64,000 nt of DNA from Bacillota bacterium (GTDB lineage Bacteria; Bacillota; Clostridia; Christensenellales; SZUA-584): positions 67,387 through 131,386 of the forward strand of contig JAEYKW010000042.1 in NCBI GenBank assembly GCA_023408075.1, in the 5' to 3' direction. Positions 6,381 to 14,735 of the stretch are shown in pieces. The position numbers and the translations under genes were made by a program. How positions within the stretch are numbered: the first letter of the stretch is position 1; each line of letters begins with the position of its first letter. Under the pieces are notes generated by a model, which made no database searches, was not told the origin of the DNA, and saw nothing but the letters and a program-made list of their open reading frames with translations.

Positions 6381-8597
6381 TTATTCGTCTCTGATTTTGA
6401 GTCCCTCAACGATATCGAGCCTGCTGATATGCCTGCCGCTGAGCAGTGCAATAAAGCCCGCCATGATGAGTACAATCAGCCCCGAAATCAGATAGCTCCG
6501 GGGGTAAATCGCGGCGGCCAATACAAAGCTGTCTCCCGAGAACTCTGTCTTAACGGCGTTCAGCAGCGCGTGGCCCAGCAGGAACCCGACGGGTATCGCC
6601 GGAATCAGCTGTAACACGGTTTCTTTGATATGTGCCCACATGATGCTTTTGAGCGGATATCCCATCACACCCATAAACATATACTCGTACTCACGCGCCG
6701 ACAGATTCATGAGCCCCACCGAATAAAGCACGGTCAGCCCGAGTATCACCGCGCAGGCCAGCATGAACCAGATCAGCGTATTGAGGCTTTCCATCAGCGA
6801 GGCAAAGCTTGTTTTGTCATCTTCGAGCGTGGAATACTCAAAGCCATATTCGCGGCTCAGGCTTTGCAGTTCGTTTAAATTCCCGTCCTGCGCGAAAATC
6901 ACGTTGTAGACGGGCGGGAAATCGGAGAATACCCGCTTTGCGTAATCGTAGCTCGTATACAGAGTCAACCCGAAGCTTTGCGCCGAAAGGCCTGTGATTT
7001 TCACATCAACGCCGTCGATGTCGAGCGTATCGCCCGCATGCACGTTCCATTCACTCGCAAAATATTCGGGTATCACAAGGCCGTCCCGCAGGCTTTTTGT
7101 ATCGACCGCCTGCATATCAAAATCGTCCTCCACCACACAGAGCCGGTATTCCTTCTCGCTGATGGTGACGGGCATCATCAGCGCTTTATTGACCCTTTCA
7201 AGGCTTTTCGCGGCAGGATGCTCGGCTTCAAGCGGCATCGGCTCAAACTCAATCAGCGCGTCGTAACGGGCAAACCCATCAAAATAGGCTTTCTGCGTAT
7301 GATCGGCCGAGTTAAAGAACCCGAATGCGAATGTGAGCAGCGCACACGAGCCGCATATACCGAGCAGCACGGCGAGAAAGCGCCCCTTGTTTCTGAATGT
7401 GCTTTTGAGCGCATAGCGCGTATTAAACGAAAGCCTTTTCCATAGCGCAGGCACTTTTTCGAGCAGTATCTGCCTGCCTCCCGACGGCATCCGCGCACGC
7501 AGCAGGTGCGCAGGCAAGGGCGCAAGCACGCTTCGCACGCTGAGCAGCGCCGCCGCCATGCATACCGCCGTGCAAAGAGCGATGACGCCGAGCCACAGGG
7601 TGGGATAAAACACGAATGTGAGCCCCGGCACCTCAAACATCACGGAAAACAGGCCGATGATCGTGTCGCAAAGCAGCGACGTCACGACACAGCCGAGTAT
7701 CGCGCCAATGAACGCCATGAAGCCCGCCTGTGCCATATAAATCAGCAATATCTTGCCATCCTTCATGCCGAGCGCCTTGTATATGCCGATCTGCCTGCGT
7801 TCCATAGCCACCGCTCTTTTGAGCATCACATAGATGATCATCACGATCAAGAGCGCGAAAACGAGCGGAAACACATACGCAAATGTCCGTATCTGATCAA
7901 GATCTTCAAGATACAGCATATGATTGAGCTGATCCGCCTGCACGACGGTTCTGCCCGCACCGATATGGCTGCCGATGTCCCCGGCCGCATCTTTAGAGAT
8001 ATCGCCCGACGCAACGATCTCGTTGTACCCCGCGCCGAAAAAGCCTTGGCGCACGAACACAACGCCGAACCGGTCACTCTGTGCCATCATCGCGCGCTCG
8101 TTCTCGACGAGATAAACATACTCGGGCGACGCGGCAATCCCCGTCACGAGCAGACTGCGCCCGTCCACCGTCAGCGTATCGCCCGGCCTTATGCCTTTGG
8201 CTTGCGCATGCTTTTTGATCAGCAGGCATTCACCGTCGTTTTCGGGAACGCTGCCTTCATAGATATACGGTGTGTTGACCGCATCCGTCAACGAAATGAC
8301 CCTCAGCGTCACATCGCCGTCTTTATAATCCTTCACACAGCGCCCCTGCGCGTGCTCTATGCCCTTCTGTTCCGAAACGAACCGAACGTCATCATCATCG
8401 AAGCTGCCATAGAATGTGGCGTCGGCATAGGCCTGTGAGTCAAAAAGCTGCACGGCATGGTCGTCATAGCTTAAATAGATTGTATAGAGCGTCACAAAAA
8501 ACGCTGTGCCGACGAGCACGAGCAGCGCCATACCGATCAGCTGCGGCAGATGTCCGCGCATTTTTCGAAATATCAGCTTTAAAAAAGATTTGCTCAT
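6381..8597 (-). CDS. ABC transporter permease with two FtsX-like domains
   Basis: Membrane subunit (738 residues) of a MacB/LolE-style exporter or mechanotransmitter. An N-terminal membrane helix (about 13-37) is followed by a large external domain, a three-helix FtsX block (about 240-365), a second membrane helix and external domain, and a C-terminal FtsX block (about 610-730). Translation likely starts at the ATG at 8597-8595, whose bases overlap the stop of the ATPase gene, so the two are coupled. It is the last gene of the tetR-ABC-permease operon. Substrate is unknown; peptide or drug export is the usual role of this class. Confidence 0.9.
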   Translation of the reverse strand: MSKSFLKLIFRKMRGHLPQLIGMALLVLVGTAFFVTLYTIYLSYDDHAVQLFDSQAYADATFYGSFDDDDVRFVSEQKGIEHAQGRCVKDYKDGDVTLRVISLTDAVNTPYIYEGSVPENDGECLLIKKHAQAKGIRPGDTLTVDGRSLLVTGIAASPEYVYLVENERAMMAQSDRFGVVFVRQGFFGAGYNEIVASGDISKDAAGDIGSHIGAGRTVVQADQLNHMLYLEDLDQIRTFAYVFPLVFALLIVMIIYVMLKRAVAMERRQIGIYKALGMKDGKILLIYMAQAGFMAFIGAILGCVVTSLLCDTIIGLFSVMFEVPGLTFVFYPTLWLGVIALCTAVCMAAALLSVRSVLAPLPAHLLRARMPSGGRQILLEKVPALWKRLSFNTRYALKSTFRNKGRFLAVLLGICGSCALLTFAFGFFNSADHTQKAYFDGFARYDALIEFEPMPLEAEHPAAKSLERVNKALMMPVTISEKEYRLCVVEDDFDMQAVDTKSLRDGLVIPEYFASEWNVHAGDTLDIDGVDVKITGLSAQSFGLTLYTSYDYAKRVFSDFPPVYNVIFAQDGNLNELQSLSREYGFEYSTLEDDKTSFASLMESLNTLIWFMLACAVILGLTVLYSVGLMNLSAREYEYMFMGVMGYPLKSIMWAHIKETVLQLIPAIPVGFLLGHALLNAVKTEFSGDSFVLAAAIYPRSYLISGLIVLIMAGFIALLSGRHISRLDIVEGLKIRDE

Positions 8598-9301
8598 CAC
8601 CACTCCACCTCACTCGGCAAAAGCGGCGCGTTGTTTTCCGTTACGCTCAGTATCTCGCCGCTGCGGAGGCGTATCACAATATCGGCGATTTTCGCGATCT
8701 CCTGACTGTGGGTGATAAACAGTATCGAGGCGCCCTGCTGCTTATGCAGCTGCTTTAGCACCTCGAGCACGCGGATACCCGTTTCGAAATCGAGCGCGCC
8801 CGTCGGCTCGTCGCAAAGCAGCACCCTGGGGCGCTTGGCAATGGCCCGCGCGATGGAGACGCGCTGCTGCTCTCCTCCCGAGAGCTGCCCCGGAAAATGC
8901 GTGATGCGGTCGGAAAGGCCCACAAGCTCGAGCGCGCGCACCGCGTCGCTGCGCGCCATGCCCGCCATTTCGGTGGAGAACTCGACGTTTTCGAGCGCGC
9001 TTAAATCGGGCAGCAGGTTATAGCTTTGAAAAACGAAACCGATCGCCGTTTTGCGAAAGCGCGTCATTTCGCTTTTTTTATACGCCGTGATATCCTCGCC
9101 GCCAAACAGTATCTGCCCGCTTGTCGGGCGGTCCATGCACCCGAGTATATTGAGCAGCGTCGATTTGCCCGAGCCGCTCGCACCGAGCACCACAATGAAT
9201 TTGCCCGCCGGTATGTCAAGATTCACGTTCTTGAGTGCTCTCACCAAAGAATCGTTTTCTCCATAGTCCTTGCAAAGGTTTTTTATTGTATACAGATTCA
9301 T
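8597..9301 (-). CDS. ABC transporter ATP-binding protein, MacB/LolD type
   Basis: Powers the adjacent FtsX-type permease. All nucleotide-binding motifs are present in 234 residues: Walker A GASGSGKST (about 40-48), Q-loop FVFQSYNLLPD, signature LSGGEQQRVSIARA, Walker B LLCDEPTGALD and the switch histidine in FITHSQE. The Q-loop sequence and the 'PTGALD' form are typical of the MacB/LolD/FtsE branch. Its start overlaps the tetR stop by 4 bases (ATGA) and its stop overlaps the permease start, so the three genes are translated as a unit. Confidence 0.95.
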   Translation of the reverse strand: MNLYTIKNLCKDYGENDSLVRALKNVNLDIPAGKFIVVLGASGSGKSTLLNILGCMDRPTSGQILFGGEDITAYKKSEMTRFRKTAIGFVFQSYNLLPDLSALENVEFSTEMAGMARSDAVRALELVGLSDRITHFPGQLSGGEQQRVSIARAIAKRPRVLLCDEPTGALDFETGIRVLEVLKQLHKQQGASILFITHSQEIAKIADIVIRLRSGEILSVTENNAPLLPSEVEW

Positions 9302-9906
9302 GCGTCCCCTCCAAAAATATAGACGATGAGACCGTTGAGCATGACCTCAAACATCTCATCCATGCAGTCAATTTCCATTAAACCGTTGTTCGCGATGCCG
9401 AAATACATCGCGTGCAGATAGTTATGAATGACCCCCGGCTTCACACTTCGCGTATCAATATGAAACAGATTGAGCAGCCGCGCATACGTGTGATGCTCCA
9501 TCTGCATAAGATCATCGACCTTCTCCTTGGATACGGCCTGCATGCCGAGTATCAGTTCTTCAATTTCTTCGTGGTATTTGAATATTGACAGGTACTCCGG
9601 CGACTTAAAGCACATGCGAATAAAGCTGAGGACGCGCTCCTTGAGCGGCTCGCCGCCGGGCGCCAAAAAGAAAAGCTCCGCCTGATGGAACCATTCGCCG
9701 TGATATTGCACGATCAGCTCAAAGAAGAACGCTTCCTTCGAATCGAAATGCTGATAAAACGTGCCTTTCGCCATGGAGGCGGCCCGCGTGATATCCTCAA
9801 CGCTGGTTTTGCGCACACCGTAGGCGGACAGCAGCTCTCTGCCCTTTTCGAGCAGCTTTTCCCTTTGTATTATCTTCTCCTGTTCGGACAGACTCTTCGG
9901 CGACAT
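9298..9906 (-). CDS. TetR/AcrR-family repressor of the adjacent ABC exporter
   Basis: A 202-residue regulator. The HTH (about residues 15-60) contains GVRKTSVEDITRAASMAKGTFYQHFDSKE split over helix 2 and 3; the rest is an all-helical ligand domain. Several in-frame ATGs exist upstream; I prefer the one at 9906-9904 because AAGGAG lies six bases before it, and because the inverted-repeat operator then falls in the 5' untranslated region instead of inside the gene. It heads a translationally coupled operon with the ABC ATPase and permease, the classic layout of an inducible exporter controlled by its own substrate. Confidence 0.9.
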   Translation of the reverse strand: MSPKSLSEQEKIIQREKLLEKGRELLSAYGVRKTSVEDITRAASMAKGTFYQHFDSKEAFFFELIVQYHGEWFHQAELFFLAPGGEPLKERVLSFIRMCFKSPEYLSIFKYHEEIEELILGMQAVSKEKVDDLMQMEHHTYARLLNLFHIDTRSVKPGVIHNYLHAMYFGIANNGLMEIDCMDEMFEVMLNGLIVYIFGGDA

Positions 9907-9922
9907 GCTCTTCTCCTTATTC

Positions 9923-9958
9923 ATGACCATTTTTTTATTTTCGGTCATTATGGTCATT
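9923..9958. promoter_or_regulatory. Probable TetR operator
   Basis: ATGACCAT (9923-9930) and its exact inverse ATGGTCAT (9950-9957) flank a spacer. Inside, GGTCATTAT (9943-9951) and GGTCATTTT (9952-9960) form a direct repeat. The site lies immediately upstream of the preferred tetR start. TetR dimers normally bind such dyads. Confidence 0.55.
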
Positions 9959-10274
9959 TTAGCATATAACGGAAACCATGTCAATGTTCTTGGAAATATA
10001 AAAGCAGCATAACGCACTCCTTCTTTGCCGACATCGCCTGCAGGCGTACTGAGGCGACCATAATTCTCAAAGATTCATTACGTTTGCCCACTATCATAGT
10101 GATGGACGACTAAGCGCTATTACCCATTTATTTATGATTAAAGTCAGGTATCGCCAACAACGGCTGAGGAGGTCCGGCTTTGCACCATTTGCGCCCTACA
10201 CCTCATCCGGCACTGCGTGCCACCTTCTCCTCAAAGGAGGAGGCTTTTTCGTCTCTCGCGACATTAACGAATAG
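9959..10274. other. Intergenic region with one dispersed repeat copy
   Basis: About 315 bases without a gene between tetR and the VOC gene. The left part must hold the tetR operon promoter. A family-B dispersed repeat occupies 10199-10248 (annotated separately). The remainder shows only weak, unassigned dyads. Confidence 0.5.
10199..10248 (+). repeat. Dispersed intergenic repeat, family B, copy 1
   Basis: Begins CACCTCATCC and contains two hairpins: GGCAC-TGC-GTGCC and CCTTCTCC...GGAGGAGG, then GGCTTT. Related copies lie at 33276 and 50726. The first stem differs between copies by paired changes. Confidence 0.8.
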
Positions 10275-10302
10275 AAAAAGCAGCGTCCGCAAGAGACGCT
10301 GC
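10275..10302 (-). terminator. Rho-independent terminator of the VOC gene
   Basis: Minus-strand stem GCAGCGTC/GACGCTGC (10280-10287 with 10295-10302) followed by TTTTT at 10279-10275, about 25 bases beyond the VOC stop. Confidence 0.9.
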
Positions 10303-10325
10303 CCATGTTTATGGATTTGTGATTT

Positions 10326-10718
10326 TTATTCTGCGGTATCGAGCGCTTCCCCAATCTCCACGATGTGTCCGTCGGGATCAAAAAAACGAAACACCTTCTG
10401 CCCCCACGCCTGCTTCTCGATGCCGTGTATCATCCTCGCGCCGGCTTCGCGGACGCGCGCCTCCATGTCTTCCAGCTCATCAGACTCAAAATAGATGAGC
10501 AGATTCTTTTTCCCCTGGTCAAGCGATGCATCCTGCGAGCCCTGCTTGAACACGGTCTGATAAATACCCTCGGCCTGATGCAAAGCGAAGTGGTTCTCAA
10601 AAAGCACAAGGGCGCCGAAGTCCTGCATAACATGCTGCTTTAAGGCATCGGCATAGAATGTCTTTGACTTTTCAATGTCCTTCACAAATACGATGGTGTT
10701 GACGAATACCGGATTCAT
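10326..10718 (-). CDS. VOC (glyoxalase/bleomycin-resistance) superfamily protein
   Basis: A single-domain 130-residue protein with the paired beta-alpha-beta-beta-beta units of the vicinal oxygen chelate fold: first unit MNPVFVNTIVFVKDIEKSKTFY, second unit ending FFDPDGHIVEIGEAL, where the C-terminal H and E are the usual metal ligands. Members act as dioxygenases, isomerases or drug-binding proteins; sequence alone does not decide. It is monocistronic with its own terminator and faces away from the membrane-protein gene at 10894. Confidence 0.85.
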   Translation of the reverse strand: MNPVFVNTIVFVKDIEKSKTFYADALKQHVMQDFGALVLFENHFALHQAEGIYQTVFKQGSQDASLDQGKKNLLIYFESDELEDMEARVREAGARMIHGIEKQAWGQKVFRFFDPDGHIVEIGEALDTAE

Positions 10719-10893
10719 TCTTACAGCCTCCCGTATGTTTATGTATCATTATAACATGGATTTGTCTGGAAGCAATGACGTCACTTTGTGCATTGCCAAC
10801 CCGGCAGAAAATAAAGTATAATAAAACAGTTCAAACACCTTTGCCTGTTTCTGTACTAAACAGGCCGGGGTGCATTTTATTTTTGGGGGCAAA

Positions 10894-11574
10894 ATGAGAA
10901 AAGCTGCGTTTTATACGGAACTCGCCTATGTTTCGGGCATTGCCGCTCTCGCGCTCGGCACGGCTTTTATGGAGAAGGCCGATATGGGCATTTCGATGGT
11001 GGTGGCACCGGCGTACCTGATCTATTTAAAGCTCTCCGCCATATGGCCGTTTGTGACGTTTGGCATGGCAGAGTATACCTTGCAGGTCGCTTTGCTTGCC
11101 GTGATGGTGATCGTGCTGCGCAGGTTCAAGGTCTCGTATCTGTTTTCATTTGTCACGGCGGTGATATACGGTTTTGCGCTGGACGGCTGCATGGCGCTTG
11201 TGGCGAGTGTTGATGCGTCGGCGCTCGCCGTGCGCATCGGGTTTTATATCATCGGCCTCGTTCTTTGCTCAACCGGCGTGTCGTTCATTTTTCACACGTA
11301 TATTGCGCCTGAGGTGTACGAACTGTTTGTGAAAGAGGTCTCCGCGAAGGCGCATAAGAATATCAACAAGTTTAAGATCGGATACGACTGCGTGAGCTGC
11401 CTCGTTGGCATTATACTTTCGTTCAGCTTTTTCGGGCTGTTTCACTTTGAGGGCGTGAAATTAGGGACGGTTTTCTGCGCGCTCGTGAATGGGCGGATTA
11501 TCGGCTTTATCAGCCGCTTTATGGAAAAGAGACTGAATTTCGTGGACGGGCTTAAATTGAGAAAGTACTTTTAG
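10894..11574 (+). CDS. YczE/YitT-like integral membrane protein
   Basis: A 226-residue protein with five to six hydrophobic helices (for example about 7-25, 33-55, 62-78, 83-106, 113-135, 165-185). The N-terminal pattern 'ALGTAFMEKADMGISMVVAPAYLI' split around the first loop is characteristic of YczE/DUF6198-type membrane proteins, of unknown function. The ATG at 10894 is preceded by GGGGG; an upstream in-frame ATG at 10870 is poorer. The gene is monocistronic. Confidence 0.75.
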   Translation: MRKAAFYTELAYVSGIAALALGTAFMEKADMGISMVVAPAYLIYLKLSAIWPFVTFGMAEYTLQVALLAVMVIVLRRFKVSYLFSFVTAVIYGFALDGCMALVASVDASALAVRIGFYIIGLVLCSTGVSFIFHTYIAPEVYELFVKEVSAKAHKNINKFKIGYDCVSCLVGIILSFSFFGLFHFEGVKLGTVFCALVNGRIIGFISRFMEKRLNFVDGLKLRKYF

Positions 11575-11740
11575 TTTGGTTGTTTCATAGCAGACGCATT
11601 ATGTTATTTAATTGTTCTTAATGTATAATATTGTGTGCTATAATTTATTTTGTTCATATTGTGGCATTTCTAAGCTTAGCCGGAAAATGCAGCAATACAG
11701 ACGGACTGATCATTCATGCTTACTAAAGGAGAAAACGATT

Positions 11741-12361
11741 ATGAGCCAAAGCCTTCATTCCTATAGCATAAAAAAATTTGCTGCCAGTATTCGTGTCACG
11801 CTTATTTTATCTTTTATTTATTTGGCACTATTCTTAATTGATTTATTCATTGGAAACAACATTGTATTCAATGCTTTATCCGGCAGCGGTTTTGGCAAAT
11901 TAAACGGACAGATTTACAGGGTATTCACTGCATCATTTCTACATTCGGGTTGGTTGCATTTAACAGCAAACATTGCAGCGTTTGTTTGTATTGGCACGCT
12001 CATTGAAAAAAGGCTCGGCCACTTAAATTTCTTAACGGTTTTCCTGGCTTCGGATATTCTCGCAAGTATAGTGTTTTATGGATATTTCAGCGAATGCAGT
12101 AACGGAAACGGTTCGTCCATCGTCATTTACGCACTCATCGCTGTTTTGTTGGTTCTTTGGCTTCGATATCCAAACAGCTTCCCTTATCGATGGTATCATC
12201 CTGCATTCGTGTATATAACATTTTATTTTTTAGCGGCAAGCTTCATCAGCGGCAGCTATACCACAATTATTCTTCACGCGTTCAGTTTCTCTGTTGGTTT
12301 AGTCATTGGTATATTGGAAATTCAGCTTAAATTATTGAATGCAAACGTTAATAAGACATAG
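11741..12361 (+). CDS. Divergent rhomboid-family intramembrane protease
   Basis: A 206-residue protein with six predicted membrane helices. Rhomboid landmarks are visible: the FTASFLHSGWLHLTANIAAF segment (H-x4-N motif in helix 2), a serine motif GNGSSIVIYAL (usual form GASGAIFGL) in helix 4, and a C-terminal helix with the histidine IILHAFSF. The glycine normally after the catalytic serine is replaced by isoleucine here, so activity is probable but not certain. The start at 11741 follows AAGGAG; upstream frame extension has no support. Composition is more AT-rich than the core genes. Confidence 0.8.
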   Translation: MSQSLHSYSIKKFAASIRVTLILSFIYLALFLIDLFIGNNIVFNALSGSGFGKLNGQIYRVFTASFLHSGWLHLTANIAAFVCIGTLIEKRLGHLNFLTVFLASDILASIVFYGYFSECSNGNGSSIVIYALIAVLLVLWLRYPNSFPYRWYHPAFVYITFYFLAASFISGSYTTIILHAFSFSVGLVIGILEIQLKLLNANVNKT

Positions 12362-12398
12362 ATTCATAAAATACTATCCGTTAGGGACGAGACAATTG

Positions 12399-13529
12399 TT
12401 AAAAGCCCGACCGTGCCATCTCGTCAAAATAGTCATACGCGACTTGCCCGATATAACTGCTGCCGTCGTGATATTCCACATATGCCGGGTTTGCCCCGTC
12501 GTATTCCCAGCTGCCGCAGAAGCCCGTGCTCGTTAACGGATTGATTTGCATATCGTCTCGGTCAACAGCAAGTGAATACGCGTTTAACTGTTTGCCCCCC
12601 GGGTAAAGGCTTAACGTATCACGGTCAAGCTTGTATAAACCGCTTTCCTTCAGCAACGGCTTATTATCTTTCACTTCAATAATCAGATAATCGTAAGTCT
12701 GCATGAACAAATAAAAGGTTCTGTTCTCGTCAACGCAGCGCCACTTTCCAAACGTCAGTTTTATTTTCATTTCTTCCTGATCTATATACTGTTCCGGCGT
12801 TAGTATCTCAAAGTCAAAGATGTTCTCCAATAATTGATGTGGTATTTCATACAACGATCCGTCTTTCTTTATGAGGCAGTATTTCCCATCGTAAATTGCC
12901 ACGTCCAGCTCATATGTCATAAATTCATATTTTGAGCTTTTGGCGGAAAAACGCATCGTCGTGCCAGTCACCGCTTTCGACGCATCCTTTTGAACGGGGT
13001 GTGAAAGGCAGTCCGCTATTTCGGCGATGGTTTGAGAGCCCGAAGCTGTAATCTCTGTGTCATACATAAGGGTACGGGTCATTTCCGGCCCGATACCCAA
13101 GCTGACAGAGTCAATGATATCCGCTGAAAATGAAGGCAAGGGGATGTCTGTTCTGTGGTAAGGGGTGCGTATTTCATTGGAGGGAAATGTGTATGCATGA
13201 ACAAAAAGCTGCTCGTCATCGCCCTTGTAGCCGCATAGAAACGCCGTTAAAGGCACGTCTCCGCACAAGTTGCCGATTTTATATGTTTCTCCGGTCGGAC
13301 GCCAATCAGCCAATCGATCTTCTGTGTACTGTATGTTGTTTACGGTGATTGTGTTGTCACGGCAAAAATAGACCGGGTAGAAACCGGAGATGACAGGGGC
13401 TAACAAAATAATCGTTATGCAGATAATTAATAAAAGTTTTCGAAGCGTTCTTCTCGTTATAAACAAAAGCTTGACCTCAAAACAGTTCGTTACATTGAGA
13501 TGAATCAAGTTGCTTGTCTCATTATACAC
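12399..13529 (-). CDS. Hypothetical membrane-anchored extracytoplasmic protein
   Basis: Up to 376 residues with one N-terminal membrane helix (KLLLIICITIILLAPVISGF) followed by a large soluble part rich in Tyr, Asp and Thr, probably outside the cell. No family is recognised. The start is uncertain: the GTG at 13529 has no clear RBS, while a TTG about 22 codons downstream follows GAGGTC at good spacing and would put the helix at the very N-terminus. It lies convergent to the rhomboid gene with only 37 bases between. Function unknown. Confidence 0.65.
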   Translation of the reverse strand: MYNETSNLIHLNVTNCFEVKLLFITRRTLRKLLLIICITIILLAPVISGFYPVYFCRDNTITVNNIQYTEDRLADWRPTGETYKIGNLCGDVPLTAFLCGYKGDDEQLFVHAYTFPSNEIRTPYHRTDIPLPSFSADIIDSVSLGIGPEMTRTLMYDTEITASGSQTIAEIADCLSHPVQKDASKAVTGTTMRFSAKSSKYEFMTYELDVAIYDGKYCLIKKDGSLYEIPHQLLENIFDFEILTPEQYIDQEEMKIKLTFGKWRCVDENRTFYLFMQTYDYLIIEVKDNKPLLKESGLYKLDRDTLSLYPGGKQLNAYSLAVDRDDMQINPLTSTGFCGSWEYDGANPAYVEYHDGSSYIGQVAYDYFDEMARSGF

Positions 13530-13634
13530 AATGTGGTATAAAGAGCCAATATATTTGTTAAGCGCCTATTCTTTTGTGTATGATTTCATGGAAAAGCGAA
13601 TGAATAGATGTTTATGTTGTATTACGTTGCGTGG

Positions 13635-13640
13635 TATAAT
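13635..13640 (+). promoter_or_regulatory. Extended -10 promoter for the inositol-phosphatase-like gene
   Basis: TATAAT preceded by TG-G (extended -10) lies 36 bases before the ATG at 13676. No strong -35 is seen, as allowed for extended -10 promoters. Confidence 0.5.
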
Positions 13641-13675
13641 GCCATTTATACTATGCAACGAGGCGGTAAACTCAA

Positions 13676-14509
13676 ATGACAGCTATAGCATCAAACAACA
13701 GTGTGAAACAATACATGGATACAATAAGCCATCTGCTAGAAATCGGTTCTGAGTTTCTTTTAGAAAGATTGGGTGCCGGTTTTATAGAAATACAAAAAGG
13801 CAGCCGTGATTTTGCTTTGGATACAGACGTTGAACTCGAAAAGATATATAAAGAACATCTGCTCAAGGTATATCCCGATATTCCTATTATGGGTGAGGAG
13901 CTGTCTCCGGACGCCATATTAACTGACTATACAGGGCTGTTTTGGGCGATTGATCCGATAGACGGGACTGTGAATTATGCAAGGAATATACCTGTATATG
14001 GGTCTTCAATTGCGCTGATACAGAATGGGAAGCCTATTGCCGTTGGCGTCGGTTTTCCGTCGCTGAACGAGACTTATATTGCCGGCGTTGGTATGGGCGC
14101 GTTTCTAAACGGAGAACGCATTTATGTGTCTGATACTCTCACACTGGATGCCTCAATGGCGGCATACGGAGATTTTTCTGTGGGAGAGAACCACAAAGTC
14201 AAGAACATCGTCAGATACAGATATGTTGAGGAATTTGGCGATGACGTGCTGAGAATAAGAATGTTTGGTTCAGCTGCGCTGCAGCTGGCGTGGGTGGCAT
14301 GCGGCAGGGTGGATATCAGCATCACACTGAGCAACAATGCGTGGGATGTGCAAGGCGGCGTGCTGCTGGTTAGAGAGGCGGGCGGACAAGTGTTTGATGT
14401 GGACGGAAGTGAGCACACGATTCTTTCAAAATATACGTTTGCAACGAATCGGCATATGAAGAACGAGGTGCTGAAAATCGTAGCGGATATTGAGAGTTCT
14501 TTAAAATAA
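13676..14509 (+). CDS. Inositol monophosphatase-family phosphatase
   Basis: Mg-dependent phosphatase of the IMPase/FBPase-IV/CysQ superfamily. The metal-binding set is complete in 277 residues: G73-E74-E75, D93-P-I-D96-G-T (DPIDGTVN) and the C-terminal NNAWDVQGG aspartate. Substrate cannot be told from the motifs; inositol-1-phosphate, fructose-1,6-bisphosphate or PAP are family options. The start is supported by GAGGCGG upstream. The gene is AT-richer than neighbours beyond 16.4 kb and is followed by the ParA/HEPN island. Confidence 0.9.
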   Translation: MTAIASNNSVKQYMDTISHLLEIGSEFLLERLGAGFIEIQKGSRDFALDTDVELEKIYKEHLLKVYPDIPIMGEELSPDAILTDYTGLFWAIDPIDGTVNYARNIPVYGSSIALIQNGKPIAVGVGFPSLNETYIAGVGMGAFLNGERIYVSDTLTLDASMAAYGDFSVGENHKVKNIVRYRYVEEFGDDVLRIRMFGSAALQLAWVACGRVDISITLSNNAWDVQGGVLLVREAGGQVFDVDGSEHTILSKYTFATNRHMKNEVLKIVADIESSLK

Positions 14510-14672
14510 GATGACAGCTAATATGAAAATGATTTAAATAGAAGGCCGATATATCATTGATAGCCCTCCCCCCATCTCCCGCCAAAAACATAGAATTTTG
14601 ATGGTCTTTTTATGGTGTCATAGAAAAGCGAATTATGTAAAATAATTGTTTTTAAAGTATTGCAAGCGGTGG

Positions 14673-14695
14673 TATAATTAATATGATTTGTACAA
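14673..14695 (+). promoter_or_regulatory. Promoter and candidate operator of the ParA/HEPN operon
   Basis: An extended -10 (TGGTATAAT, core at 14673-14678) is followed by the 8-base palindrome TTGTACAA at 14688-14695, about where transcription would begin. Position over the start site suits a repressor. The -35 is weak. Assignment is inference. Confidence 0.5.
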
Positions 14696-14735
14696 CAATC
14701 ATTCATATAATTACTTTGGTTAGAAAGGGATTCAT

